The notes: generated by a model not told the origin, from the letters alone. DNA of 64,000 nucleotides from Enterobacteriaceae endosymbiont of Donacia dentata (GCF_012570745.1 NZ_CP046212.1:286171-350170); one strand, 5' to 3'; shown: positions 43,839-53,760, counted from the stretch's first letter. Numbers and translations are program-made.

Positions 43839-45959
43839 TTATGACTTAGATCTAGATTCAATAATTATTTTTGAAATACTATTAGGTGCTTTAGTATATT
43901 TTAAGAATTCCATAGAATATGAAGCCCTTCCTTGACTACAAGAACGTAAATCAGTAGCGTAACCGAACATTTCTGATAATGGTACACAAGCACGTATAGT
44001 TTTTCCAGTAGGTATATTATTCATACCTTCTATAATTCCTCGTCTTCGATTTAAATCTCCAATTATATCTCCCATATATTCTTCAGGAGTTTCAACTTCT
44101 ACTTTCATTATAGGTTCAAGTAAAATAGGATTAGCTTTTTTAAATGCATTTTTAAATGCAATTGCTGCTGCTATTTTAAAAGCTAATTCAGAAGAATCTA
44201 CATCATGATAAGATCCAAAATGTAGTCTTACTGCAATATTAACTACAGGATAATTTGCCATAGGACCTGATTTTAATTGTTCTTTAATACTTTTGTCTAT
44301 AGCTGAAATATATTCATTAGGTATTACACCACCTTTTATATCATTAGTAAATAAATAACCTCCATTATTTTTAATAGATTTTAATGGAAATATATCAATT
44401 ACTACGTGACCATATTGTCCTCTACCTCCTGTTTGTTTTATATATTTACCTTCTATATTTTTAACACTATTTTGTATTGTTTCTCGGTAAGAAACTTGTG
44501 GTTTTCCAATATTTGCAGCTACATTAAATTCTCTTTTCATTCTATCAATAATTATTTCTAAATGTAATTCACCCATTCCTGCAATAATCGTCTGATTTGT
44601 TTCTATATCAGTCCATGTTCTTAAAGAAGGATCTTCTTTTATTAAACGATTTAATGCTAATCCCATTTTTTCTTGATCTATTTTAGTTGTAGGTTCTATA
44701 GCAATAGAAATTACAGGTTCTGGAAATTCCATATTTTCAAGAATTATAGAATTATTAATATTACATAATGTATCTCCTGTTGTAACATTTTTTAATCCAA
44801 TAGCTGCTGCAATATCTCCTGAATAAACTTTTTTTATTTCTTCTTTTTTATTTGCATGCATTTGAACAATTCTACCAATACGTTCTTTTTGTTTTTTTAT
44901 TGGATTAAATATAGTTTCTCCATTACTAATAGTACCTGAATATACTCGAAAAAAAGTTAAATTACCAACAAAAGGATCATTAGCTATTTTAAAGGCTAAT
45001 GCTGAAAATGGATCATTATCATTAGTATTTCTAGTAATTATATCTTTTTTATTATCAATACTAGAAATTCCTTGAATTGGAGGTTTATCTTTAGGAGATG
45101 GTAAATAATCAATAATTGCATCTAATAATGATTGTACTCCTTTATTTTTAAAGGCAGAACCACATGTTATTAGAGTAATTTCATTATTTAAAACTCTTTT
45201 TCTCAAAGAAGTCTTAATTTCTTCTACAGTAAGATCATATCCATTTAAATATTTTGTTAATAATTTTTCATCTGATTCAACTGCAGATTCTATTAATTTT
45301 TGACGCCATAATTTTACTTCTTTATTCATATTAAAAGGTATTTTAGTACAATTACATTTTATTCCTTGATCTTTTTCATTCCAATATAAAGCTTTCATTT
45401 GTATCAAATCAATAATACCAGAAAATTTATTTTCAATACCTATTGGTAATTGTAATGGAACAGTTTCTGTTATTAAATTATGTTTTATTTGTTTAATAAC
45501 TTTTATAAAATTAGCACCCATTCGATCCATTTTATTTATAAAAGCAATTCTAGGAACTTTATATTTATTAGCTTGTTTCCATACTGTTTCAGATTGAGGT
45601 TGTACTCCTCCTACAGCACAATAAATCATAACAACTCCATCTAATACTCTCATAGAACGTTCTACTTCAATTGTAAAATCTACATGTCCTGGTGTATCAA
45701 TAATATTAATTCTATGTTCTTTATATTGATTAAACATTCCTGACCAAAATGCTGTAGTAGCTGCTGAAGTAATAGTAATACCTCTTTCTTGTTCTTGTGC
45801 CATCCAATCCATTGTGGCAGCTCCATCATGAACTTCACCTATTTTATGATTGACTCCTGTATAAAATAAAATTCTTTCTGTTGTAGTAGTTTTTCCAGCA
45901 TCAATATGTGCGCTAATACCAATATTACGATAACGTGTTATAGGAGTTATACGACTCAT
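43839..45959 (-). CDS. fusA: elongation factor G
   Basis: The translocase GTPase that moves tRNAs and mRNA and helps recycle ribosomes. The 706 residues compare with 704 in E. coli. G1 [19 protein letters not shown], switch [35 protein letters not shown] and [10 protein letters not shown] are intact, as are domains IV and V ([29 protein letters not shown]). It lies between rpsG and tuf in the str-operon order. Confidence 0.99.
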   Translation of the reverse strand: MSRITPITRYRNIGISAHIDAGKTTTTERILFYTGVNHKIGEVHDGAATMDWMAQEQERGITITSAATTAFWSGMFNQYKEHRINIIDTPGHVDFTIEVERSMRVLDGVVMIYCAVGGVQPQSETVWKQANKYKVPRIAFINKMDRMGANFIKVIKQIKHNLITETVPLQLPIGIENKFSGIIDLIQMKALYWNEKDQGIKCNCTKIPFNMNKEVKLWRQKLIESAVESDEKLLTKYLNGYDLTVEEIKTSLRKRVLNNEITLITCGSAFKNKGVQSLLDAIIDYLPSPKDKPPIQGISSIDNKKDIITRNTNDNDPFSALAFKIANDPFVGNLTFFRVYSGTISNGETIFNPIKKQKERIGRIVQMHANKKEEIKKVYSGDIAAAIGLKNVTTGDTLCNINNSIILENMEFPEPVISIAIEPTTKIDQEKMGLALNRLIKEDPSLRTWTDIETNQTIIAGMGELHLEIIIDRMKREFNVAANIGKPQVSYRETIQNSVKNIEGKYIKQTGGRGQYGHVVIDIFPLKSIKNNGGYLFTNDIKGGVIPNEYISAIDKSIKEQLKSGPMANYPVVNIAVRLHFGSYHDVDSSELAFKIAAAIAFKNAFKKANPILLEPIMKVEVETPEEYMGDIIGDLNRRRGIIEGMNNIPTGKTIRACVPLSEMFGYATDLRSCSQGRASYSMEFLKYTKAPNSISKIIIESRSKS

Positions 45960-46121
45960 CTTATTCCTCTAATTTAATTAGATAAAAAATTTTAAAATTA
46001 TATTAAATATTATTTTTTAATAAAATAATAAATATTGATTTAGCTACACATATCTTTTAATTAATTGATTTATTTTCATTTTAAATTAAAATTAGTTTAA
46101 TTTTTTTATGATTAAATAGTT

Positions 46122-46592
46122 TTACCAACGATAATGTGCAAAAGCTTTATTAGCTTCTGCCATACGGTGTATTTCTTCTCGTTTTTTAACAGCATTTCCT
46201 TTTTTTTCTAAAGCATCTAATATTTCATTAGTAAGTTTTAAAATCATTGATTTTTCTTGTCTTTTTCTTGCAGCATTAACTAACCAACGCATAGCTAAAG
46301 TATTTCTTCTTGTAGGTCTTATTTCAACAGGAACTTGATATGTTGATCCTCCTACTCTTCTAGATTTTACTTCAACTACTGGCCTGATATTTTCCAATGC
46401 AGTTAAAAATATATCTATTTCTTTTTTTCCTAATTTTTTAGTGATTAAATCTAATGCAGAATAAACAATAGATTCTGCAATAGATTTTTTACCATCTATC
46501 ATGATAATATTAATAAATTTAGCTAATAAATCTGATTCAAATTGAGGATCTGGTGTTATTTTACGTTGACTAACTATACGTCTACGTGACAT
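46122..46592 (-). CDS. rpsG: 30S ribosomal protein S7
   Basis: S7 nucleates 30S head assembly and contacts the E-site tRNA. I place the start at the ATG at 46592: [11 protein letters not shown] aligns with the family start and a GGAG box lies 7 nt upstream. A start at 46604 would add four unsupported residues. The 156 residues equal the common length. [25 protein letters not shown] and the C-terminal [13 protein letters not shown] are conserved. Confidence 0.97.
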   Translation of the reverse strand: MSRRRIVSQRKITPDPQFESDLLAKFINIIMIDGKKSIAESIVYSALDLITKKLGKKEIDIFLTALENIRPVVEVKSRRVGGSTYQVPVEIRPTRRNTLAMRWLVNAARKRQEKSMILKLTNEILDALEKKGNAVKKREEIHRMAEANKAFAHYRW

Positions 46593-46653
46593 AAAATACT
46601 CCATTATTTAATAATTTTACATAATTTATGAATTATAAATTTTTTATTTATTA

Positions 46654-47025
46654 TTATTTAGGTTTTTTCGTACCATATTTTGATCTTCCTTGTTTACGAT
46701 TTTTTACTCCTGTACAATCTAAAGCACCTCTAATAGTATGATATCTTACACCTGGAAGATCTTTTACTCTTCCTCCTCTTATTAAAATTACTGAATGTTC
46801 TTGCAAATTATGTCCTTCTCCAGATATATAAGAAGTTACTTCAAAACCATTTGTTAATCTTACTCTACATACTTTACGTAATGCTGAATTTGGTTTTTTT
46901 GGAGTTGTTGTATATACTTTTATACAAACTCCTCTTTTTTGAGGACATGCATTTAATGCAGGAACATTAGTTTTAATAATTTTACGAATTCTATTTTTTC
47001 GTACTAGTTGATTAATTGTCGACAT
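46654..47025 (-). CDS. rpsL: 30S ribosomal protein S12
   Basis: S12 lies at the decoding centre and controls fidelity. The 123 residues match E. coli (124). [20 protein letters not shown] has the lysine of the streptomycin site, and [28 protein letters not shown] is intact, so the sequence looks streptomycin-sensitive. It starts the str operon (rpsL-rpsG-fusA-tuf) and lies directly downstream of tusB. Confidence 0.98.
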   Translation of the reverse strand: MSTINQLVRKNRIRKIIKTNVPALNACPQKRGVCIKVYTTTPKKPNSALRKVCRVRLTNGFEVTSYISGEGHNLQEHSVILIRGGRVKDLPGVRYHTIRGALDCTGVKNRKQGRSKYGTKKPK

Positions 47026-47083
47026 ATTTTTTCCTAAATAGAAAATTTAATTTATTTTAAATTAAAATTTTTATTTTTATAAA

Positions 47084-47383
47084 TTACCATATAATTTGTT
47101 GTTTATTTTTAATAACTAAATCAACAAATTGTTCATAATTTATACGTATAATTTTATTTGAAATATTTAAATCTAAACCTCTAGCTAATATATCATCATC
47201 AATAGCAAATATTAATAATTTTATTTTTTCTTTAATTTTAATTATTTTTTTCATAAATTTACTATTATTTAATCCTGCTAATACACCATCTTGAATTAAA
47301 AGTAAATCATCATGTTTATTTAAAACTTTTAATAGTAAAGAAAAATCACAGGATGATGGTGAACTAAATAAGGTATATAACAT
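47084..47383 (-). CDS. tusB: tRNA 2-thiouridine synthesis protein TusB
   Basis: TusB is part of the TusBCD sulphur relay that passes sulphur from TusA to TusE and MnmA for 2-thiouridine at U34 of Lys, Glu and Gln tRNAs. The 99 residues compare with 95 in E. coli. The start MLYTLFSSPSSCDF, LLLIQDGVLAG and the end QQIIW match the DsrH/TusB family. It is the third gene of tusDCB, immediately before rpsL as in E. coli. Confidence 0.93.
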   Translation of the reverse strand: MLYTLFSSPSSCDFSLLLKVLNKHDDLLLIQDGVLAGLNNSKFMKKIIKIKEKIKLLIFAIDDDILARGLDLNISNKIIRINYEQFVDLVIKNKQQIIW

Positions 47384-47403
47384 AAGAAATATAATTTATC
47401 TAA

Positions 47404-47769
47404 CTAAAAATTCATAATTATATTATAATTAACAATATTTTTTTTCCATAATAATAAATCTATTATTTGAATAGGTACGATCCAATCATTTTTTTTATAT
47501 TTTTTTATTCCTAATCTTTTTAAAGATTGTGAACAAACAAAAAAACGACTAATATTACATAAATTTAAAATTTTAAAACTTATGTTATAATTTTTTAATA
47601 AGATATTGTTTGTTTGTTGACAATTTTTTATTTGTAAAATTCCGTCCCCTATAAAAAATAATGCTATATCCTCAGTAAATGAGGATATAGAAATTACGGC
47701 ATCAAGTCCTTCTTTACCAAGACTATTTCCATAAGGAGATGTTGTAAATATAAATGCTATTTTATTCAT
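47404..47769 (-). CDS. tusC: tRNA 2-thiouridine synthesis protein TusC
   Basis: A DsrF-like subunit of the TusBCD heterohexamer. The 121 residues compare with 119 in E. coli. IAFIFTTSPYGNSLGKEGLDA is the family start; SQSLKRLG is conserved. The ATG overlaps the tusD stop by one base (TAATG), showing translational coupling. Confidence 0.94.
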   Translation of the reverse strand: MNKIAFIFTTSPYGNSLGKEGLDAVISISSFTEDIALFFIGDGILQIKNCQQTNNILLKNYNISFKILNLCNISRFFVCSQSLKRLGIKKYKKNDWIVPIQIIDLLLWKKNIVNYNIIMNF

Positions 47770-48167
47770 TAAAATTGGACTAATCTATCACAAGTTAATA
47801 TAGATTTTGCTAATGTACCTAAAGTGGTTATTTTAAATCTATTATTAATTATATTATCATCTGATTGATAATTTAATATTTTAACTTGATCATAATTGTC
47901 TTTTATTAAACCTCTTTTCTGGGCAGATGTAATACATATATACAAATTTATATGATATTTTCTACTTAATTTTTCCCAAGAATAAATTAAATTAAATTCA
48001 TCTTCATTAAATTTAACATTTTTATTAGCATTACAAACACCATCACGATAAAAAAATACACTTTGTACAAAATTCTTTTTTTTTATTACTGCATTAACAA
48101 ATAAATATGCTGAATAAGAATTTTGTGTATTAAAAGGTGCTCCTGTAACTAATATGATAAAAATCAT
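47769..48167 (-). CDS. tusD: tRNA 2-thiouridine synthesis protein TusD
   Basis: The sulphur-accepting subunit of TusBCD. The 132 residues compare with 128 in E. coli. ILVTGAPFNTQNSYSAYLF and VFFYRDGVCNAN are conserved. The catalytic cysteine is in LYICITSAQKRG near residue 78, and the end LTCDRLVQF is intact. It is first in tusDCB; yheO, upstream in E. coli, is lost so fkpA is the neighbour. TusA, TusE and MnmA must be elsewhere if the relay works. Confidence 0.95.
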   Translation of the reverse strand: MIFIILVTGAPFNTQNSYSAYLFVNAVIKKKNFVQSVFFYRDGVCNANKNVKFNEDEFNLIYSWEKLSRKYHINLYICITSAQKRGLIKDNYDQVKILNYQSDDNIINNRFKITTLGTLAKSILTCDRLVQF

Positions 48168-48221
48168 ATATTTTTTTGTTTATTCATAATATTTAATTAA
48201 TTAAAATACTTACTTATTTTA

Positions 48222-49076
48222 TTATTTAGATATTACTAAAGGCAAAGGCATAATATCTAAAAGTTCCATATCAAATATTAAAGTAGAATTAATTGGTACA
48301 CCAGGAATTATTTCTGCACCATAAGCTAATTTAGGAGGTACAACTAATGTAATTTTACCACCTGTTTTAATATATTTTAATCCTTCTTGCCAACCAGGCA
48401 TTACTTCTTGTAAACTTATATATAATGGTTCTTTTAAAGATGAATTATCAAATATAGTACCATCAATTAATTTTCCTTTATATTTAATAACTATTATTAT
48501 ATTATTATTAGTTATTTTTTTACCTTTTCCCATTTTTATAATTTTATATACTAATCCACTTTTACTTTTTTTAGCATTTTTTTCTTTTAAAAATTTTTTA
48601 ATATATTTTTTTGCTTTAATATTATTTTGTTGTGCTTGTTTTTTTGTTTCTTGTATTGTGTATTCTTGTATACCATCATTATATTTTTGAAGTTGTTTAT
48701 CAATTTCATCTTCAGATATTTTAACTTTTTTATCTAAAACATCAGATACACCTTTAAGAATAATTTTTTTATTTAAAATAAATTTATATTTATTTTGTGA
48801 TTGGAATGTTTTTGATAAATAATTACCAATATAGACTCCTAAAGCATAAGACATTTTTTCTTGTTCAGTTAATAAATAAATATTTTTTTTATTATTTTTT
48901 AAATTTAATTTCTTTTTTATAATTATTTTTTCTTTTTTTATAATAATTTTATTTTTATTTTTATTATTCCACCAAGATGTATTTTTTAATAAAAATGCAT
49001 TTGTATTAGATATATTTAAACCAATAATTACCATTAACATAATAAATATTGATTTTTTTTTAGTAAAAAATCTCAT
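48222..49076 (-). CDS. fkpA: FKBP-type peptidyl-prolyl isomerase FkpA
   Basis: A periplasmic chaperone and prolyl isomerase. The true start is the ATG at 49076 (MRFFTKKKS), with GGAG 7 nt upstream; it opens a signal peptide (about residues 1-27, ending NTNA). An open frame continues upstream to 49280 but is AT-rich noise overlapping asd. The protein is 284 residues (270 in E. coli). An N-terminal dimerisation helix region (MSYALGVYIGNYL) precedes the FKBP domain (about 175-280) with YKGKLIDGTIFDNS, VMPGWQEGL, and PPKLAYGAEIIPGVPINSTL in part. It implies a working Sec system and periplasm. Confidence 0.94.
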   Translation of the reverse strand: MRFFTKKKSIFIMLMVIIGLNISNTNAFLLKNTSWWNNKNKNKIIIKKEKIIIKKKLNLKNNKKNIYLLTEQEKMSYALGVYIGNYLSKTFQSQNKYKFILNKKIILKGVSDVLDKKVKISEDEIDKQLQKYNDGIQEYTIQETKKQAQQNNIKAKKYIKKFLKEKNAKKSKSGLVYKIIKMGKGKKITNNNIIIVIKYKGKLIDGTIFDNSSLKEPLYISLQEVMPGWQEGLKYIKTGGKITLVVPPKLAYGAEIIPGVPINSTLIFDMELLDIMPLPLVISK

Positions 49077-49137
49077 TTTTGCTCCAAAGTTTTTAATAAG
49101 ATTAATTTTTAAAAATTTAGAATATATTATAATTTTG

Positions 49138-49171
49138 ATATAAATAAGATAATTTATTATCTTATTTATAT
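49138..49171. terminator. long perfect hairpin between asd and fkpA
   Basis: A 15-bp perfect stem (coding ATATAAATAAGATAA and its complement) with a TTTA loop lies about 60 bp after the asd stop on the minus strand. No T-run follows on either strand, so it may be a terminator of reduced efficiency, an RNA-stability hairpin or a processing site. Confidence 0.4.
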
Positions 49172-49231
49172 AAAATATTACTTTTAATAAATAAAAAAAA
49201 CAAGTTAAAAAAAACATTTTTTTAAAAAAAT

Positions 49232-50338
49232 TTAAATTAATAATTTTAACATTCTTCTTAATGGTTCTGCAGCACCCCAAAGTAATTGATCACCAACAGA
49301 AAACATGGAAAAACAATTTTTATCTATATTTAATTTTTTTATTCTACCTACTGGTATATCTAATTTACCATTAATAAAAGATGGAGTAAGAAAATTAATA
49401 GTATCATTAAAATCATTTGAAATAATTTTTACCCATTTATTATGAGAATTAATAATATTTTCAATATTATTTATAGATATATTTTTTTTTAATTTTATTG
49501 TAAAAGATTGACTATGAGAACGTAAAGTAGCTACTCTAACACAAGTACCATCTACTGGAATAATTTGGTCTAAATTTAAAATTTTATTTGTTTCAAATTG
49601 ACCTTTCCATTCTTCTTTAGTTTGTCCATTATCCATTTTTTTATCTATCCATGGAATTAAACTATTAATTAAAGGTACCTTAAAATTATCTTTAGGAAAA
49701 TTAGAAGAATTCATCTTATTACTAATTTCTTTTTCTATTTCTAGAATGTTAAAAGAATCATTAATTAAATGAGATATATTTTGATATATATATTTCATTT
49801 GGTTAATAAGTTCTTTCATAAATTTAGCACCAGCACCTGATGCTGCTTGATATGTAGAAACAAAAATCCATTCGATAAGATTATTATCAAATAATCCTCC
49901 TAAAGCCATTAACATTAAACTAACAGTACAATTTCCTCCTACAAAAGTTTTAATTCCCATGTTTAATTTTTGTTCTATCAATTTTAAATTAACAGGATCT
50001 AATACAATAACAGAATTTTTTGATGTTCTTAAATTAGATGCGGCATCTAACCAATAACCATTCCAACCTTTTTTTCTTAATGTATAATAAATTTTATTTG
50101 TATAATCACTACCTTGACATGTGATAATTATATCTAATTCAAATAATTTTTCTAAATTATAAGCATTTTGTAATTTTATATGTTTATTTTTTAAATTTGG
50201 GAAAGGAATAGATTTTCCATATTGAGAGGTAGTAAAAAAAATAGCATTAATATTTTGAAAATCTTTTTTTTTTATCATTCTTTCAATAAGAACAGACCCT
50301 ACCATACCTCTCCAACCAATAAATCCTACATCTTTCAT
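49232..50338 (-). CDS. asd: aspartate-semialdehyde dehydrogenase
   Basis: Asd reduces aspartyl phosphate to aspartate semialdehyde, the branch point to diaminopimelate/lysine, threonine and methionine. Three ATGs stand in a row; I choose 50338 (MKDVGFIGWRGMVGSVL) because AAGG lies 7 nt before it and E. coli starts there. 50344 is the alternative. The 368 residues match E. coli (367). NADP loop GWRGMVGS, the active-site cysteine in FVGGNCTVSLMLMALGG, QAASGAG and the C-terminal GDQLLWGAAEPLRRML are intact. Its neighbours (ung, fkpA) differ from E. coli. Diaminopimelate production would fit the retained mrdA/mrdB. Confidence 0.97.
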   Translation of the reverse strand: MKDVGFIGWRGMVGSVLIERMIKKKDFQNINAIFFTTSQYGKSIPFPNLKNKHIKLQNAYNLEKLFELDIIITCQGSDYTNKIYYTLRKKGWNGYWLDAASNLRTSKNSVIVLDPVNLKLIEQKLNMGIKTFVGGNCTVSLMLMALGGLFDNNLIEWIFVSTYQAASGAGAKFMKELINQMKYIYQNISHLINDSFNILEIEKEISNKMNSSNFPKDNFKVPLINSLIPWIDKKMDNGQTKEEWKGQFETNKILNLDQIIPVDGTCVRVATLRSHSQSFTIKLKKNISINNIENIINSHNKWVKIISNDFNDTINFLTPSFINGKLDIPVGRIKKLNIDKNCFSMFSVGDQLLWGAAEPLRRMLKLLI

Positions 50339-50509
50339 CATCATACCTTATAAAATTATTTTATATATCTGTTTAATAAAAATATTTATATGATATTATC
50401 AGTTTTTAATTTTAAAAGAATTATAAAAAATATAATTATTTTATAAATTTTAGTTTATATAATTAAATAATCAATAAAAAATAAAAATTAATTTTTTTAA
50501 ATATAATAT

Positions 50510-51190
50510 TTAAAAAATTTTATGTATATTCCAGTTAATTGGTTTTTTTTTATGAAAAATAAGATATTTATTTGTTTTAGAAAAATGTTTACAAAAATAA
50601 AATCCCTTATAAAATGAAAAAGGTGATGGATGAGATGAAGTTAATACTAAATTATTTTTTATTAAAAAAGATTTTTTTTTTGCATATGTCCCCCATAATA
50701 AAAATACAATATTATTATAATTTAGATTAATTGTTTTTATTACATTATCTGTAAATTTTTCCCAACCAATATTATAATGAGATCTAGGTTGTCCTTTTAT
50801 GACTGTTAAAATAGAATTTAAAAGCATTACACCTTCATTAACCCAATCTATTAAATAACCATGTTTAGGAATAATAAAATCTGGTATATCGAATTTTAAT
50901 GCTTGATATATATTTTTTAACGTAGGAGGAATTTTTATATTGGGCATAACTGAAAAAGCTAAACCATTTGCTTGATTATTATTATAATATGGATCTTGTC
51001 CTAAAATAACTACTTTTATTTTATTAAAATTTATTTTTTTAAAAATATTAAAAATATATTTTTTTTTAGGATAAACAATTTTATTTTGAGTAATATCCAT
51101 ATTAATCTTTTTTATTAATTTTATAAAATAATCTTTTTTTTTTTCTTTTTTAAAAAAATTTTTCCATATAATGTCTTTATTTTTAATCAT
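50510..51190 (-). CDS. ung: uracil-DNA glycosylase
   Basis: Ung removes uracil from DNA arising by cytosine deamination. The 226 residues match E. coli (229). The water-activating loop VVILGQDPYY has the catalytic Asp (D66) and the following Tyr; the usual His after it is Tyr here. LLLNSILTV, the uracil-binding LLWGTYAKKK and HPSP (His187) are conserved. It is divergent from rpsF. It is notable as a retained repair gene in a genome with such strong A+T bias. Confidence 0.96.
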   Translation of the reverse strand: MIKNKDIIWKNFFKKEKKKDYFIKLIKKINMDITQNKIVYPKKKYIFNIFKKINFNKIKVVILGQDPYYNNNQANGLAFSVMPNIKIPPTLKNIYQALKFDIPDFIIPKHGYLIDWVNEGVMLLNSILTVIKGQPRSHYNIGWEKFTDNVIKTINLNYNNIVFLLWGTYAKKKSFLIKNNLVLTSSHPSPFSFYKGFYFCKHFSKTNKYLIFHKKKPINWNIHKIF

Positions 51191-51324
51191 AATATATAAT
51201 GAATTTTAAATATAAAATTAAATTATTAATATATAAATATTATCTTATTTTTTAATATTAAAAAAATTTTTTCATCTTTATTTTAATATTTATAAACATA
51301 ATCTATTTATAAGGAAAAATATAA

Positions 51325-51687
51325 ATGAAATACTATGAAATAGTATTAATGATAAATCCAGATCAAAGTGATCAAATAAATAATATCATAAAATATTATA
51401 AAAAATTTATTTTTAAACATAAAGGATCAATTTCTAGATTTGAAGATTGGGGTAGGAGACAATTATCTTATCCTATATTAAAATGGCATAAAGCTCACTA
51501 CATATTAATAAATATACTTTTAGATAGTAATTTAATAAAAAATATTGAAAAAAGTTTAAGAATTAATGAAAACATTATAAGATATCTTATAATAAAAACA
51601 AAAACAGAAAGAAAAAATATATCTTATATTTTAAAATCTAAAGATGAACGTCAAGAAAAAAGAGATGATGTTATAAAAACAATATAA
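51325..51687 (+). CDS. rpsF: 30S ribosomal protein S6
   Basis: S6 binds the 30S platform together with S18. The 120 residues compare with 131 in E. coli; the acidic C-terminal tail that is glutamylated in E. coli is lost. MKYYEIVLMINPDQSDQ, RFEDWGRRQLSYPI and KAHYILINI are conserved. AAGGA lies 9 nt before the ATG. It starts rpsF-rpsR-rplI; priB, second in E. coli, is absent. Confidence 0.97.
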   Translation: MKYYEIVLMINPDQSDQINNIIKYYKKFIFKHKGSISRFEDWGRRQLSYPILKWHKAHYILINILLDSNLIKNIEKSLRINENIIRYLIIKTKTERKNISYILKSKDERQEKRDDVIKTI

Positions 51688-51739
51688 TTATATTTATGAA
51701 AACAATTGATATATGTTTAAAAAATTTTGGAGTTATTAC

Positions 51740-51967
51740 ATGATACGTTATTTTCGTCGTCGTAAATTTTGTCGTTTTACTGCAGAAGGAGTTAAAGAAA
51801 TTGACTATAAAGATATAAATATTTTAAAAAATTTTATTACTGAAAGTGGTAAAATTGTACCCAGTAGAATTACTGGTACTAAGGCAAAATATCAACGTCA
51901 ACTTACAAAAGCCATAAAATTAGCAAGATATCTATCTTTAATATCATATACTGATCATCATAAATAA
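51740..51967 (+). CDS. rpsR: 30S ribosomal protein S18
   Basis: S18 pairs with S6 on the 30S platform. The start is set at the ATG at 51740 ([17 protein letters not shown]), which aligns with the family and has GGAG 7 nt upstream; an in-frame ATG at 51713 has no support. The 75 residues equal E. coli. [22 protein letters not shown] and the rRNA-binding [19 protein letters not shown] are intact. Confidence 0.97.
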   Translation: MIRYFRRRKFCRFTAEGVKEIDYKDINILKNFITESGKIVPSRITGTKAKYQRQLTKAIKLARYLSLISYTDHHK

Positions 51968-52024
51968 ATTCGTAAGATTATTATTCGAATATTACATATA
52001 TTAAATAATCAAGAGTATTAAATA

Positions 52025-52474
52025 ATGAAAATAATTTTATTAAATGCTATTCCTGGTTTAGGAGAAAAATCACAAATTGTAAAAGTAAAACCTGGATATG
52101 CTCGTAATTTTTTAATACCTAATAATAAATGTATTTCTGCAACAAAAATTAATATTGATTTTTTAAAAAAAAAATTATTAGAAAAAAAATCTCAATTATT
52201 AAATATTTTAAATAATGCTAAATTAAGATTAGAAAAATTTAATCATATAAAAAAAATAGTAATTAAAGCAAAAGCAGGTAAAACAGGTAAATTATTTGGT
52301 TCAATAGGTAGAAATGATATTTTAAAAAAAGTGAAAGAAATGGGATTTGATATTTTAAAAAAAGAAATAAAATTACCTATGGGACATATAAAACATATAG
52401 GAGATTATAATATAATTTTTCAATTTCATAAAAAAATTTTAGTAGAAAAAATAGTTAGTATAATAAATAATTAA
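52025..52474 (+). CDS. rplI: 50S ribosomal protein L9
   Basis: A two-domain protein on the 50S L1-side. The 149 residues equal E. coli. The N-terminal domain (MKIILLNAIPGLGEKSQIVKVKPGYARNFLIP, in two parts) is conserved. It is followed by a long central helix and the C-terminal domain (AKAGKTGKLFGSIGRNDI, LPMGHIKHIGDYNI). It ends the rpsF-rpsR-rplI operon. A strong promoter for the SRP RNA begins 5 bp after its stop. Confidence 0.97.
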   Translation: MKIILLNAIPGLGEKSQIVKVKPGYARNFLIPNNKCISATKINIDFLKKKLLEKKSQLLNILNNAKLRLEKFNHIKKIVIKAKAGKTGKLFGSIGRNDILKKVKEMGFDILKKEIKLPMGHIKHIGDYNIIFQFHKKILVEKIVSIINN

Positions 52475-52478
52475 TAAA

Positions 52479-52506
52479 TTGACTAATTAAAAAAATTAAT
52501 TATAAT
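52479..52506 (+). promoter_or_regulatory. promoter of the SRP RNA gene
   Basis: TTGACT (52479-52484), a 16-nt spacer and TATAAT (52501-52506) lie just upstream of the RNA; a second TATAAT at 52508-52513 overlaps. This is among the best sigma-70 promoters visible here, as expected for a highly made small RNA. Confidence 0.75.
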
Positions 52507-52519
52507 ATATAATATTATG

Positions 52520-52623
52520 TAGAACATGATTATTTACAACAATATTATTTTGTGAACCCAGTCAGGTCTGGAAAGAAGCAGCTGTAGCAAATTTAATATG
52601 TGTAAAAAAATAGTCATGTTCTA
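52520..52623 (+). ncRNA. ffs: signal recognition particle 4.5S RNA
   Basis: The apical domain is unmistakable: GTCAGGTCTGGAAAGAAGCAGC (52561-52582) carries the GGAA tetraloop and the two symmetric internal loops bound by Ffh. The ends TAGAACATGA and TCATGTTCTA close a long hairpin of about 104 nt, and ATTAAGTTTTT follows as a terminator. The ends are inferred from pairing. It guides membrane-protein targeting with Ffh and FtsY, which are not in this window. Confidence 0.95.
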
Positions 52624-52668
52624 TTAAGTTTTTAAAATTTTGATGATATAATAAATTTTTATAATAAA

Positions 52669-53760
52669 ATGAATTCTCATGTTTTGGCTACAAAATGGCG
52701 TCCCCAATCATTTATTGATGTTATTGGCCAAGATTCTACAGTACAAGCTATAAAAAATAGTTTATCTACGAAAAAAATTCATCCTGCTTGGATATTATCA
52801 GGTAGTAGAGGTGTAGGTAAAACAACAATAGCACGTATATTTGCAATGGGATTAAGTTGTATAAAAGGCATAACAAAAAATCCATGTGGTTTATGTGAAA
52901 TTTGTGTTTCTATAAAAAACAATTCTTTTTTAGATTTAATTGAATTAGATTCTGCATCTAAAACTAAAGTAGAAGATATTAGAGAAATACTAGAAACAAT
53001 TTATTATCCTCCTGTTAAAGGAAGATATAAAATATATATTTTTGATGAATTTCATATGTTATCAAAACATAGTTTTAATGCATTATTAAAAGTTTTAGAA
53101 GAACCTCCAAAATATATAAAATTTATTTTTGCAACAACAGAACTAAAAAAAATACCTATAACTATAAAATCTAGATGTTTACAATTTCATTTACAATTAA
53201 TTGAAGAAAATTTAATTTTTAGTCAATTAAAAAAAATTTTGAATAAAGAAAAATTTCAATATGATAAAGAAGCCATAAATATTATAGCAAAAACAGCTAA
53301 TGGAAGTATGCGTGATGCATTAAGTTTAACAAATCAATTAATATCTATGGGTTCATTAAATATTAATAATGTTTCTTTAATGTTGGGATTAGTTGAAAAA
53401 AAATATTTATTTTTACTATTATATAATTTAAAAAATAAAAAAAATAATTTAATTTTAAATTTAATTAATAAAATATCTGTTTTTAATATTAATTGGGAAA
53501 ATATAATAACAGAAATAATGATTTTAATACATAATATATTAAAAATTAAAATTTTAAATAAAAATTCTCAATATTTTTTGAAAAATTTAGATTTTAATAA
53601 TGTAAAATTTTATGAAAAAATTTATAAAAATTATTCAGAACAAGAATTAAAAATTTTATATAAATTTTTTAGTAAAGGAAAAAAAAATTTATATCTTTCC
53701 CCAAGTCCTAAAATAGGATTTGAAATGATTATATTAGAAATCATAATCTATTTTAATTAA
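52669..53760 (+). CDS. dnaX: DNA polymerase III tau/gamma subunit, short form
   Basis: The clamp-loader ATPase. Only 363 residues are encoded (gamma 431 and tau 643 in E. coli). Domains I-III are present: YLATKWRP-like start, Walker A GSRGVGKTT, zinc cysteines (SCIKGITKNPCGLCEIC), IFDEFHMLSKHSFNALLKVLEEPP and sensor TTELKKIP. It then stops, without the tau domains that bind DnaB helicase and the polymerase alpha subunit. No programmed frameshift is needed, so one product is expected. apt (upstream) and ybaB-recR (downstream) of E. coli are lost; htpG follows. Confidence 0.95.
   Translation: MNSHVLATKWRPQSFIDVIGQDSTVQAIKNSLSTKKIHPAWILSGSRGVGKTTIARIFAMGLSCIKGITKNPCGLCEICVSIKNNSFLDLIELDSASKTKVEDIREILETIYYPPVKGRYKIYIFDEFHMLSKHSFNALLKVLEEPPKYIKFIFATTELKKIPITIKSRCLQFHLQLIEENLIFSQLKKILNKEKFQYDKEAINIIAKTANGSMRDALSLTNQLISMGSLNINNVSLMLGLVEKKYLFLLLYNLKNKKNNLILNLINKISVFNINWENIITEIMILIHNILKIKILNKNSQYFLKNLDFNNVKFYEKIYKNYSEQELKILYKFFSKGKKNLYLSPSPKIGFEMIILEIIIYFN

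Noticed and set aside
49077-49280. Upstream extension of fkpA giving a 352-residue protein overlapping asd
   Set aside because: The signal peptide and ribosome-binding site place the start at 49076. The extension is low-complexity AT-rich sequence that includes the 49138-49171 hairpin.
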